64,000 bases of DNA from Flavobacterium palustre. GTDB lineage: Bacteria; Bacteroidota; Bacteroidia; Flavobacteriales; Flavobacteriaceae. The notes under the pieces were generated by a model. That model was not told where the DNA came from and ran no database searches. It saw only the letters and a program-made list of their open reading frames with translations. The stretch is taken from positions 248,001-312,000 of the forward strand of contig NZ_BMGA01000001.1 in the NCBI RefSeq assembly GCF_014639535.1, given 5' to 3'. The translations under genes were made by a program, and so were the position numbers. Below, one piece after another: positions 7,545 through 16,253 of the stretch. Position 1 is the first letter of the stretch. Each line of letters begins with the position of its first letter.

Positions 7545-9089
7545 TTAATCATATCCAATATTTTGATTATAAAGTCCTGGAGCAGCTAAAAGTTCTTGAA
7601 GTGGAATAGGATAAAGCAACATATTTTTATCAATAGTCCCTATATCGCCCGAAGTATCTTCTAAATCTTTCCAAGCATTCATAATTGTCAAAACATTACC
7701 GGATCTGATTAAATCAAACCATCTTGTTCCCTCAGAAAAGAACTCTTTTCTTCTTTCGTCAAATAATTGACTCAAAGTTATGTTTGAAGCATCTCTGGCT
7801 AAGCCTGCACGTTCTCTCACATCATTTACAATATCATCAACATCAGCTTGAGTTCCACCACCACCATGAAGGGTACACTCAGCCATTAACATCAATACAT
7901 CTGTATATCGCATTACCATAAAATCTACTCCCCAGTCTTCACGACCAGCAGTTCCATATCTACTTGGATCGATATATTTTTTAAAAACAGGATAATTGTG
8001 CGTACCCAGATAAGTCCCTGATGTAACATTATAAGTATCTGCAATTCCAAATATAGCTCTTTGATCAGAAGCACTAAACATAGCTCTAAAACTAGTTGAG
8101 ATAGGCCTCCCTTCAAGAGATCCTTGTTGTGATAAATTTAAAGAAGCAAAATATGGTTCGTAGCCAACTTCGACCATGAAATTTCCACCTACAGTATTAC
8201 CTGTACTTTGAGTGTAAGGAATAGTCAATACATTCTCTTTGTTTGCATTTCCTTCAGTTCTAAAAATAGGACTATAAGTTGGTGAGAAAACAAACAAATT
8301 ACTTGTCTTTATGTCATTCAATTGCTCATAGGCCTTATCCCATTCGTTTAGTCCTAATGTAGCTCCATCTATATCATAGGTTGGACTAGAACGTATCATA
8401 TATACCATTGCTAATAAGCCTTTTGCACCATAAGTAGTAACTCTTCCAAAATTTGCATTATCATAAGTTGGTGGAAGATCTGCAATAGCCGCTAATAAAT
8501 CAGAGATAATCAAATCATAAACATCTGTAACAGGCGCTCTCCCATAAGTTAGAGCCTCTTGAGGAGTTACTGTTTTGTCTATCAAAGGAACTCTACCGAA
8601 CCATCTAACTAAATCGAAATAACAAAATGCTCTGAGAAAACGAGCCTCTGCTATCATAGTACTTTTATCTAATGGATTGATGAAAATATCATCTCCTTTT
8701 TCTGCTATTTTCTCCAATAACTGATTTGCTTTGTAGATTGCATTATAGTTACTAGTATAAGCTTCTCTAATGTAAGAATTCGAACTGATTCCAGTTGAGA
8801 AGTTATTAATACCTTCCCATTCTCTTGAAGCCTGAGTAGTAGCATAGAAATTATCCGATCTCGTTTCGCTCAAATTTAATATTCTATTAGCGTAACCATA
8901 AGTCCCTGAACCATGAAATGCTACCGCATAAGTGGCGTTTCTAGCCTGGATAAATTCAGCAGGGGTAGAATAAAAATTCTCAATTGTTCCTGTTGACAAT
9001 GGGATTTGATTGAGTTCGTCATCACATGAAACCAGAATAAATAGCACAAAGATATTTACTGCGATATATATATATTTCTTCATTTTCAT
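7545..9089 (-). CDS. SusD/RagB-family outer-membrane lipoprotein
   Basis: This 514-residue SusD-like glycan-binding lipoprotein has the signal peptide and lipobox VLFILVSC, followed by DDELNQIPL, the usual mature N-terminus. TPR-like helical stretches and the C-terminal signature ERRKEFFSEGTRWFDLIR are present. SusD proteins cap a SusC transporter and hand over oligosaccharides. The SusC stop lies one base upstream of this start, so the pair is a tight operon. Two in-frame ATGs sit at the start (MKMKK); either may be used. Confidence 0.95.
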   Translation of the reverse strand: MKMKKYIYIAVNIFVLFILVSCDDELNQIPLSTGTIENFYSTPAEFIQARNATYAVAFHGSGTYGYANRILNLSETRSDNFYATTQASREWEGINNFSTGISSNSYIREAYTSNYNAIYKANQLLEKIAEKGDDIFINPLDKSTMIAEARFLRAFCYFDLVRWFGRVPLIDKTVTPQEALTYGRAPVTDVYDLIISDLLAAIADLPPTYDNANFGRVTTYGAKGLLAMVYMIRSSPTYDIDGATLGLNEWDKAYEQLNDIKTSNLFVFSPTYSPIFRTEGNANKENVLTIPYTQSTGNTVGGNFMVEVGYEPYFASLNLSQQGSLEGRPISTSFRAMFSASDQRAIFGIADTYNVTSGTYLGTHNYPVFKKYIDPSRYGTAGREDWGVDFMVMRYTDVLMLMAECTLHGGGGTQADVDDIVNDVRERAGLARDASNITLSQLFDERRKEFFSEGTRWFDLIRSGNVLTIMNAWKDLEDTSGDIGTIDKNMLLYPIPLQELLAAPGLYNQNIGYD

Positions 9090-9090
9090 T

Positions 9091-12000
9091 TTAATTAAAA
9101 TTAATATTAAGTCCTAAAACTAATGATTTAGCCATTGGAGCACCTCCGTAATCAACAGGAACTGGAAATCTACCATCACTACTTCCTGCATTGTTTACTG
9201 CTTCAGGATTATAACCTACTTTGTATTTATCCCAATAAAACCAGTTTTCTGCACTTAAATAAAGTCTGGCATTATCAATTCTTGATACTGATTTTACCAA
9301 TTTTGAAAGATTGTATCCTAAGGTTATGTTTCTAATACTAATGTAATCTGATTTATACAACCAATCCGTGTTAGGCTGAAATCCAAAAGTAGTCCTCCAG
9401 TTTCCTCTTACAGCAGGATCCACATCTATTGTATTTTCTCCGTAAGACATACCCGTACGATCTATTGCTCTACCAATTAATCCATATACATAACCACCAT
9501 TTTGCCCTTGAACCAAAACATTCAAATCAAAATCTTTATATTTAAACGTATTAGTAATACCCCATGTATATTTAGGAGCAGGATTACCTACATCAACTCG
9601 ATCATCGGCGTTAATCTTTTTATCTCCATTTTGGTCAACATATCTTGGATCTCCTAACACTAGTGGATTTCCTCCAAAAGTAGTTCCGCCATTATCAATA
9701 TCAGCTTGAGTAACAACACCATCTTGCACTACAGTGAATATAGTGTACATAGGTTTTCCAACTTCTAATTTTATAAAAGGAGTACCACTATGTGCTGAAG
9801 TAATTTCGATTTTATCCTGATCAGGACCTAAGGCTAAAACTTTATTTTGATTGAAACTTATGTTAGCTGAGGTTTTCCATTGAAAATCTTTAGTAGCAAT
9901 ATTAGTAGTGTTCAATTCAAATTCCCAACCTTCATTTTGTACTTTTCCAATATTAGAAAGATAACTTGTAAAACCCGAAGAAGCAGGAACCGGAACTTGC
10001 ATTAGTAATTCACTATTTTCTTTTCTGTAATAATCAAATGTTCCAGAAATTCTATGTTTTAATATAGAAAAATCAAGTCCTACACCAATACTTTGAGATT
10101 CTTCCCAGTGCAATAGTGGATTTGGAATAGATGTATTTCCTTGTCCTAAACCTGTAGCACCTCCAAGGGCATAATTAAATGGTCCAAGTTTTGAAAATTG
10201 ATCATAATTCCCAATATTGTTGCTTCCATTTATACCACCACTCGCTCTAAGTTTTAAGTCATTAAGCCAACTTACTTCTTTCATAAAGTTTTCCTCAGTA
10301 ACTCTCCATCCTAACGACAAAGAAGGGAAAATCCCCCATTGTCTGTCTGAACCAAATCTGGAGGATCCATCTCGTCTAAAACTGGCAGACAACAAATATT
10401 TTTCATTGTAATCATATTGAATTCTTCCAAAATAAGAAAGTAAGGTATTTTTTTCTGAACTAGTAGAACCTGTTGAACCATTCGGCAAAGTTTCGATAGT
10501 AGGACTGGTATATAAACTGCCTGATGAAAGTGAAGACCTAGTAATTTGGTTTGCACTAAAAGATTGACCTACAAGAAAATTAAAATTATGATTCCCTAGT
10601 GATTTAGTATAATTCAAAGTATTTTCATTAACAATATTTTGTCTTCTATAAGTATTATAGGCACCACGAATACTTGCTAAAACATCATTTGGAGTATAAC
10701 TTTCAGTAGTGTTATCTGTATTATCAAAATTGATACTGCTCTTAACATTTAACCCCTCAATAATTTTATAATCAACATAAGAAGAAATCAAATTTCTAAA
10801 CATTGCATTCTTGCCTTTTCTTGCTAAAGCACTAAGCATGTCAGTTGTGCTACTCCCCCAAAGATACCTTGTGGTGTATTTTTCTCCGGCACTATTAACA
10901 GCACTCTCAAACACAGGTGTAGCTGAAATCGCTTTATGCAAAGTATTGTCTTTTCCTTCAACTCCAGGGTCATTCTTTATGGAATAAGACGGAGCTATAT
11001 TGATCCCAATTTTAACATTCTCAGACAATTTAATATCCATATTGGCTCTTGCTGAAAATAATTCGTAATCAGTCCCAATAATATATCCTTTGTTTTTTTG
11101 ATAGCTTCCCGAAACATAATAATTAACAACTTCAGTAGCTCCAGAAGCCGATAATTGATAGTTGTTAAATTCACCAGTTCGGAAAATTCTATCTTGCCAA
11201 TCCACAAAATCTAATCCTGGATGACCAGGCATATCCCATCTTGGATCATACATATAACGAACATCAAAAGCTCCAGCTGCAATATCCGGATTTCTGTTTA
11301 GATTGTATAAATCTCTTCGTTCATCAATCGTTTGAGTAGCTGTTGCGCCAGGTATTCCCGAAGTAACCCACTGAGTATCGATAACCGTTTTAGCTCTTTT
11401 TATCCATTGTTCACCATCCAGCATATCTACTCTTTTAGCTTCTTTTGACAATCCGGCATAAGTATTGAAAGTGAATTTAGGCTTTCCTGTCTTACCTCTT
11501 TTTGTAGTAATAATCACAACACCATTAGCAGCTCTAGATCCGTAAATTGCAGCAGCAGCAGCATCTTTTAAAACTTCGATAGAAGCAATATCATTTGGAT
11601 TCATATTATCTAATGGACTACCGTTTGCAAAATTCCCATTGCTATTAGAACTTTCTGTGGTAATTGGAAATCCATCAATTACATACAAAGGTTCATTCCC
11701 AGCAGATATTGACCCAGTCCCTCTAATATTGATACTAAATGGTTGGCCTGGTAAACCTGATGTTTGTTTAACTCTAACTCCAGAAATTTGACCTACCATC
11801 CCTTGATCTACCCTTGAAATAGGTCTTTCAACAAAATTATCAGTCTTAATAGAAGACAAAGAACCTGTAGTTAATTTTTTCTTTTGGGTACCATACCCCA
11901 CAACAACCACTTCATTGAGTGATTGCGAAGATTCTTTTAAAGAAATTTTAAAATCTGTTTTATTACCAATTGGAATTTCAATAGCATCATAACCAACAAA

Positions 12001-12555
12001 AGAAATCACCAATGTTTTAGCGGAATCATCAACACGAATAGAAAACTTTCCATCCATATCCGTTGAAGTGCTGTTAGTAGTTCCTTTTACAAGAACAGTG
12101 GCACCTGGCAAAGAAAGTCCGCTGGCATCTACAACTACCCCTGTAAGCACTTTTTGTTGTTGATCATCCAAGGAAACATTTCTTTCTTCGTTTGATTTTG
12201 CTTTTTGCAAAACAATTTGATTACTAACAACAGTGTAAGTAATATTAAGTGGTTTTAATACTCTGGAAAGCACTGTAGATAGGATCTCATTAGTGGCTTC
12301 AACACTCACTTTTTGATCAAAAGGAACCATTCTGGAATTATACGAAAACTTAACATCGGCTGATTTTCCTAATTCAGACAATGCCTTATTTAAGTTCATA
12401 TCTGATATCGAAATGGTTACTTTGGTATCTAATTTTCCCTGCCCCAGGCTATTTGCCATAGTTACAGTTGAGAAAACCAGCGCTAATACAAATTGGTATA
12501 AAGTCATCTTCATGAGTCGGATTAGTAATCGTTGTTTTACTACGGTTTTTTTCAT
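9091..12555 (-). CDS. SusC-family TonB-dependent receptor with STN domain
   Basis: This 1154-residue outer-membrane receptor starts with a signal region (to about residue 38). An STN domain follows (residues about 50-105, KVTISISDMNLNKALSELGK), then a carboxypeptidase-regulatory-like domain (GVVVDASGLSLPGATVLVKG), a plug domain (GYGTQKKKLTTGSLSS...GSISAGNEPLYVIDGFPI) and a 22-strand-type barrel ending in LVLGLNINFN. The STN domain is the part of such receptors that signals to a FecR anti-sigma factor, and the FecR and ECF sigma genes lie immediately upstream. It should import arabinose-containing oligosaccharides with its SusD partner. Confidence 0.95.
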   Translation of the reverse strand: MKKTVVKQRLLIRLMKMTLYQFVLALVFSTVTMANSLGQGKLDTKVTISISDMNLNKALSELGKSADVKFSYNSRMVPFDQKVSVEATNEILSTVLSRVLKPLNITYTVVSNQIVLQKAKSNEERNVSLDDQQQKVLTGVVVDASGLSLPGATVLVKGTTNSTSTDMDGKFSIRVDDSAKTLVISFVGYDAIEIPIGNKTDFKISLKESSQSLNEVVVVGYGTQKKKLTTGSLSSIKTDNFVERPISRVDQGMVGQISGVRVKQTSGLPGQPFSINIRGTGSISAGNEPLYVIDGFPITTESSNSNGNFANGSPLDNMNPNDIASIEVLKDAAAAAIYGSRAANGVVIITTKRGKTGKPKFTFNTYAGLSKEAKRVDMLDGEQWIKRAKTVIDTQWVTSGIPGATATQTIDERRDLYNLNRNPDIAAGAFDVRYMYDPRWDMPGHPGLDFVDWQDRIFRTGEFNNYQLSASGATEVVNYYVSGSYQKNKGYIIGTDYELFSARANMDIKLSENVKIGINIAPSYSIKNDPGVEGKDNTLHKAISATPVFESAVNSAGEKYTTRYLWGSSTTDMLSALARKGKNAMFRNLISSYVDYKIIEGLNVKSSINFDNTDNTTESYTPNDVLASIRGAYNTYRRQNIVNENTLNYTKSLGNHNFNFLVGQSFSANQITRSSLSSGSLYTSPTIETLPNGSTGSTSSEKNTLLSYFGRIQYDYNEKYLLSASFRRDGSSRFGSDRQWGIFPSLSLGWRVTEENFMKEVSWLNDLKLRASGGINGSNNIGNYDQFSKLGPFNYALGGATGLGQGNTSIPNPLLHWEESQSIGVGLDFSILKHRISGTFDYYRKENSELLMQVPVPASSGFTSYLSNIGKVQNEGWEFELNTTNIATKDFQWKTSANISFNQNKVLALGPDQDKIEITSAHSGTPFIKLEVGKPMYTIFTVVQDGVVTQADIDNGGTTFGGNPLVLGDPRYVDQNGDKKINADDRVDVGNPAPKYTWGITNTFKYKDFDLNVLVQGQNGGYVYGLIGRAIDRTGMSYGENTIDVDPAVRGNWRTTFGFQPNTDWLYKSDYISIRNITLGYNLSKLVKSVSRIDNARLYLSAENWFYWDKYKVGYNPEAVNNAGSSDGRFPVPVDYGGAPMAKSLVLGLNINFN

Positions 12556-12642
12556 AATTTTGGTTTGTTTTAATTAATACTATTTGTGGGTATTCTAAGA
12601 AACATTTCAACCCCACTTTGCAGAGTGAGGAAGAAGCTTTAG

Positions 12643-12677
12643 GCGTCGATTATGTTGCAGCATATCGACGCTTTTTT
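12643..12677. other. Hairpin in the fecR-susC gap
   Basis: The stem GCGTCGA..TATG/CATA..TCGACGC lies between the anti-sigma gene and susC. The T run (12672-12677) is on the plus-strand side, so it could terminate antisense transcripts. On the minus strand no T run follows, so it would be a leader structure of susC mRNA rather than a terminator. Confidence 0.4.
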
Positions 12678-12702
12678 ATATGTATTTTACTAATCTTTTC
12701 AT

Positions 12703-13818
12703 TTAATTACAACCCTTGGAAATAATTGTTATTTGATTTCCGTTCATGGTATAACTGGAATTTTCACCTATACTTTTGCATATAATCTTTAATTTTTCAG
12801 GCAAAGGCTGATCACTTAACGAAGTGGTTAAATGACACTTTTCTAATGCTTTTTTTGGAAAATCAATCTCCACCGCGTAAGCCTGTTCTATAGTTTTAAA
12901 AATCTGACTTACAGGTATGTCGCTAAATTCAAAACTCAACTGCTCAATACTTTTCACTGAACTGTTAATCGTTTTATCCAAAGTAATATCTGTAATTTTA
13001 TCAAAAGTTTGATTTTTACGCTCAAATCGCAATGCCTCATTAGGCAAAAGCACTATTTCCTCCTGTGAAGAATTCCGAATTAGTTTTGCAGCATTTACTT
13101 TTACCTTTCCTGTTCTGACTATAACTTCCACATCAGATTCATCCGTATAAGCTTTGATTCGAAAACTAGTTCCTACCACCTTGGTTACAATTTCATTAGC
13201 ATGAACAAAAAAAGGTTTTTTAGGATTTTTGCTAATTTCAAAAAAGGCTTCTCCTGATAAATAGACGTTACGCTCGTTCCCTTTAAATATCTTTGGATAA
13301 CTCAACTTACTCTTTGGCTGTAACAATACCGAACTCCCGTCGGACAAGGTTAAAATTTGAGGTTTATTCGAATTATTAATTTGCTCAATCAAACCTTCCT
13401 CATCCAGATTACTAACTATTTGCTCGTAATTAGAATAATTTTCGGCTGCATTAAAATAAGTGTTATAAGCATAAAAAGAAAGGAAACCAACTACCAAAAT
13501 AGCAGCAACTTTTCTAAACCAGGCAGTATTCCACAACTGCACCAGTTTTACCTCCATTTTACGCTCCTGCTCTACTTTTTCAATTTTCATCCATGTATTT
13601 TGCAGGGCAGCATCCAGTTGTTGCTGTGACACATCAGACTCCGGAACTTCCATCGCCAAAAGCCACATACGAGCTTCTTCGACCAGCTTGGCTCTTTTAG
13701 GATTTTCTAAAGTCCACTCTTCCCAACCCTTTGAATCTTCTTTTGACCGCATCCACAATCGGAATGACTCATCCGCCAAAAAATCTTCTATTTCACTATA
13801 TTGATTACGATTCTTCAT
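12703..13818 (-). CDS. FecR-family anti-sigma factor
   Basis: This 371-residue protein has a cytoplasmic N-terminal part (about 1-93), one membrane segment near residues 95-112 (FRKVAAILVVGFLSFYAY) and a periplasmic FecR domain (DGSSVLLQPKSKLSYPKIF, then NVYLSGEAFFEI and VVGTSFRIKAY). It ends in a DUF4974 domain (LSFEFSDIPVSQIFKTIEQA). Such proteins hold their ECF sigma factor until the STN domain of the loaded SusC receptor signals. The gene lies between the sigma gene (72-base gap) and susC, so the whole relay is encoded in order. Confidence 0.93.
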   Translation of the reverse strand: MKNRNQYSEIEDFLADESFRLWMRSKEDSKGWEEWTLENPKRAKLVEEARMWLLAMEVPESDVSQQQLDAALQNTWMKIEKVEQERKMEVKLVQLWNTAWFRKVAAILVVGFLSFYAYNTYFNAAENYSNYEQIVSNLDEEGLIEQINNSNKPQILTLSDGSSVLLQPKSKLSYPKIFKGNERNVYLSGEAFFEISKNPKKPFFVHANEIVTKVVGTSFRIKAYTDESDVEVIVRTGKVKVNAAKLIRNSSQEEIVLLPNEALRFERKNQTFDKITDITLDKTINSSVKSIEQLSFEFSDIPVSQIFKTIEQAYAVEIDFPKKALEKCHLTTSLSDQPLPEKLKIICKSIGENSSYTMNGNQITIISKGCN

Positions 13819-13890
13819 TTTAAAAAAACTTTTACACTATCTTAATAAGGACAGCATCTAACATACATACTCACTAAATTCTAACTTTAT

Positions 13891-14505
13891 TTACATCCAA
13901 TTAGTCAAAAAAACTAAAAACAAAGCCAGATCCACCTTCCAATCTTTACGAATGTTTACCAAAGCCCGATGTAATAAATTATTAGCCGACTGGTAATTAA
14001 CATTCAATATTTCTGCCACCTGATCTACATTTAAGCCGTGATGATATCTTAAATACAAGGCTTCTTTTTGTCGGGCAGGCAAAACATTCAACAACTTATT
14101 CAGGCGTGCTACTTTTCCGGCAGTCGATTCATCAGAAATTAATTGATGTTCCACCGAAAAATCAAGTAAAAAAGCAACTGCATCTACCGAAGTTGTTTTA
14201 CTAAAAATCTTATCCCGTTGTTGTAAACGCACAATGCGTTTGCGAACAGAGGACAACAAATAAGCTTTTACCACTACGGTATCACTCAAACTATTTCTAT
14301 ATACCCAGATATCTGTAAAAACGTCCTGAACACAATCCTGGATTTTTTCAGAAAACGGCGAAAACGAATTACCATACTGAATCAGATACCCATAGTATCT
14401 TTTAAACAGTATAGAAAAAGCCTTTTCATCTCCAGCTTTCACCTCCGCCCATAATTCATTATCGTCAAGAATTGCGTTATGTAAAATTTGCTTTTTCAAA
14501 TTCAA
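13891..14505 (-). CDS. ECF RNA polymerase sigma factor (Bacteroidota FecI-like)
   Basis: This 204-residue sigma-70 factor has region 2 at about residues 25-95 (AFSILFKRYYGYLIQYG, CVQDVFTDIW) and region 4 at about 140-195 (LPARQKEALYLRYHHGLNVDQVAEIL, read as two adjacent motifs). It is the first gene of the arabinose PUL and is followed by its FecR-type anti-sigma factor. It presumably drives the susC promoter and its own operon when substrate binds the receptor. Confidence 0.93.
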   Translation of the reverse strand: MNLKKQILHNAILDDNELWAEVKAGDEKAFSILFKRYYGYLIQYGNSFSPFSEKIQDCVQDVFTDIWVYRNSLSDTVVVKAYLLSSVRKRIVRLQQRDKIFSKTTSVDAVAFLLDFSVEHQLISDESTAGKVARLNKLLNVLPARQKEALYLRYHHGLNVDQVAEILNVNYQSANNLLHRALVNIRKDWKVDLALFLVFLTNWM

Positions 14506-14832
14506 AAGATTGCTACTAAATTATTATTTTATAAACCTCTTTACTCTCTTAAAAAAAGAGTTGCTGTTTAATTAGCAACTCTTTTTACCAACTATATGAC
14601 TAACCAAAATCACATTCAAAAAAAGTTCTTTCTTATATAAAGGACAGCTTTTTTATTATATACTCATTAAATTATAACTTTTTTTTTATTTCGTATAAAA
14701 AAAAGCTAAATCCCTTATTTTTGCCATAGCAACAAAGCTGTTTTTCTGCAAAATTCATTACTACATTATAATAAAAAGCGTTTTATTACAAGATATTTGC
14801 TAATTTAGTATATTTATGCAAATTTTATATAC
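14506..14832. other. Divergent gap between sigma factor and acetate locus
   Basis: This 327-base AT-rich region has no credible ORF. It holds the hairpin at 14553-14586 and a possible -7 box for the rightward gene at 14716-14723 (TATTTTTG). No convincing promoter was found for the leftward sigma gene. Confidence 0.6.
14553..14586. terminator. Bidirectional terminator-like hairpin upstream of the sigma gene
   Basis: The perfect 13-bp stem AAAAAGAGTTGCT/AGCAACTCTTTTT has an 8-base loop and U-runs on both strands. It lies 47 bases upstream of the sigma-factor start. It either insulates the divergent genes or sits in the sigma mRNA leader. Confidence 0.65.
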
Positions 14833-15252
14833 ATGGAAGACATTAACTGCCCAAAATGCCAGGAAAATAAAATAGTAAAAAGTGGTGTTATAAAGCAAAA
14901 ACAAAGGTATTTATGCAAAAACTGCAACTACTTTTTTACCGTGAGTAAAATGGGTAAAAAAATAGACGACTACTATGTTACCAAAGCTTTACAACTTTAT
15001 CTCGAAGGACTGAGCTACAGAGAAATAGAACGCATTATTGGTGTTTCGCATGTGAGTATCAGTAATTGGATCAAATCATTCAACATTAAAAAACCGGCTA
15101 ATTCCAATTACCACCCTACTTATAAAATTTTAAACCACTTAGAATTAGTCGAATACATCAAAAACAAAGAAACCATCTCAGGCGCAGGAATGATTATTAC
15201 CGAACTTGGCGATAAATTCATGCTTATCAAATGGGAACGATTTAAAAAATAA
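14833..15252 (+). CDS. InsA-like zinc-ribbon/HTH protein
   Basis: This 139-residue protein opens with a zinc ribbon (C6-x2-C9 and C28-x2-C31; INCPKCQ, YLCKNCNYFF). A helix-turn-helix follows (LYLEGLSYREIERIIGVSHV, then SISNWIKSF), the layout of the InsA/IS1 N-terminal DNA-binding half. There is no catalytic DDE half downstream, no InsB frame and no terminal inverted repeats, so it is not an insertion sequence. The C-terminal 50 residues (LVEYIKNKETISGAGMIITE...MLIKWERF) are not typical of InsA. It is first in the acetate locus, 104 bases before satP. I infer a domesticated transposase-derived regulator; its targets are unknown. Confidence 0.75.
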   Translation: MEDINCPKCQENKIVKSGVIKQKQRYLCKNCNYFFTVSKMGKKIDDYYVTKALQLYLEGLSYREIERIIGVSHVSISNWIKSFNIKKPANSNYHPTYKILNHLELVEYIKNKETISGAGMIITELGDKFMLIKWERFKK

Positions 15253-15356
15253 CTATATTCTTTACAATTATATATATCTTATTTTTTTATACAAACAAAA
15301 AATCTGAATTTGCCGGTCTATTTAACCCAAAACAACCTTAAAAATTTAAACCAATT

Positions 15357-15917
15357 ATGGAACAAGTAATGAAAGACACTACGGCCAATCCGGCACCACT
15401 GGGACTTTTCGGCTTCGGAATGACCACTATTTTATTAAACATCCACAATGCAGGGTTCTTCGACCTCAACGCTATGATTATGGGTATGGGAATATTCTTT
15501 GGGGGAACCCAACAGGTTATTGCCGGAATAATGGAATGGAAAAAAGGAAATGGTTTTGCCATGGCAGCATTTACTTCTTATGGTTTTTTCTGGTTATCTC
15601 TTGTTGCTTTATGGTTACTGCCGTTAATGGGAGTAAACAAACCTGACGGTGCTTCGATGGGATGCTATTTAGGAATGTGGGGCTTGTTTACATTTGCTTT
15701 TTTCATAGGAACATTAAACGGAAACACTATTGGAAAATTGATTTTTGGATCACTTGTAATTCTGTTTGGACTATTATCTGCTGCCAGTTTTACAGGAAGC
15801 GAACAAATTCATACCATTGCAGGTTACGAAGGAATTTTATGCGGCTTTTTTGCTTTTTATGAAGCAGCAGCAATTGTAATCAACGAAAAACTGGGCAAAC
15901 AGGTTTTACCATTATAA
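15357..15917 (+). CDS. satP: Acetate uptake transporter, GPR1/FUN34/YaaH (SatP) family
   Basis: This 186-residue protein has about six membrane segments and the family signature NPAPLGLFGFGMTT at residues 10-23, followed by GIFFGGTQQVIAGIMEW. SatP/YaaH proteins carry acetate and succinate with protons across the inner membrane. Its place just upstream of the sensor kinase and acetyl-CoA synthetase supports acetate as substrate. A second ATG four codons inside (15369) is possible. Downstream it is separated from the kinase genes by a nested palindrome. Confidence 0.92.
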   Translation: MEQVMKDTTANPAPLGLFGFGMTTILLNIHNAGFFDLNAMIMGMGIFFGGTQQVIAGIMEWKKGNGFAMAAFTSYGFFWLSLVALWLLPLMGVNKPDGASMGCYLGMWGLFTFAFFIGTLNGNTIGKLIFGSLVILFGLLSAASFTGSEQIHTIAGYEGILCGFFAFYEAAAIVINEKLGKQVLPL

Positions 15918-16008
15918 AACACCCCGGTCTTCGACCACCCCTCTAAAAGAGGGGAATTCCGAGCGTTATTCCCCTCCTTTGGAGGTGTGCCCAACGGGCG
16001 GGGTGGTT
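15918..16008. repeat. Nested imperfect palindrome (interspersed repeat)
   Basis: The arms of about 40 bp (left AACACCCCGGTC..., right ...GGGCGGGGTGGTT) pair imperfectly around a GGGGAAT-n10-ATTCCCC centre. Each arm also folds on itself: ACCCCTC/GAGGGG on the left and CCTCC/GGAGG on the right. It occupies most of the 141-base gap and may also end satP transcripts, although no T run follows. Confidence 0.75.
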
Positions 16009-16058
16009 ATAATAACATTCATATAATGCACTAAAAGTGCATTATATTTTTTATTTCG

Positions 16059-16253
16059 ATGAAAAAAAGACATGAACAAAAATTAATTATCCTTTCGATG
16101 CTAATGATTTTAGCATTGAACATTCCGCTTATTCTCTTATTTGACAGTTCAAAAGCCCTGTTTGGCTTTCCCGTGACCTATATCTACATCTTTTCGGCTT
16201 GCTTATTCTCCATTGGTATCACCTACTTAATTATTAAAAGATACTATGAGTAG
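16059..16253 (+). CDS. Small two-TM membrane protein, CbrX-like position
   Basis: This 64-residue protein has two hydrophobic segments (about residues 10-29 and 38-58), a basic N-terminus (MKKRHEQK) and an end in IIKRYYE. Its stop overlaps the start of the SLC5-kinase gene by 8 bases, so translation is probably coupled. In Pseudomonas a small ORF (cbrX) precedes and is coupled to the related kinase gene cbrA, and small membrane subunits are also common next to SLC5 transporters. Sequence similarity to either cannot be judged here. It is likely a partner or expression-coupling ORF for the kinase. Confidence 0.75.
   Translation: MKKRHEQKLIILSMLMILALNIPLILLFDSSKALFGFPVTYIYIFSACLFSIGITYLIIKRYYE

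Noticed and set aside
14833-15252. Insertion sequence of the IS1 family
   Set aside because: Only an InsA-like protein is present. There is no InsB catalytic frame, no terminal inverted repeats and no target duplication, so a mobile element is not called.
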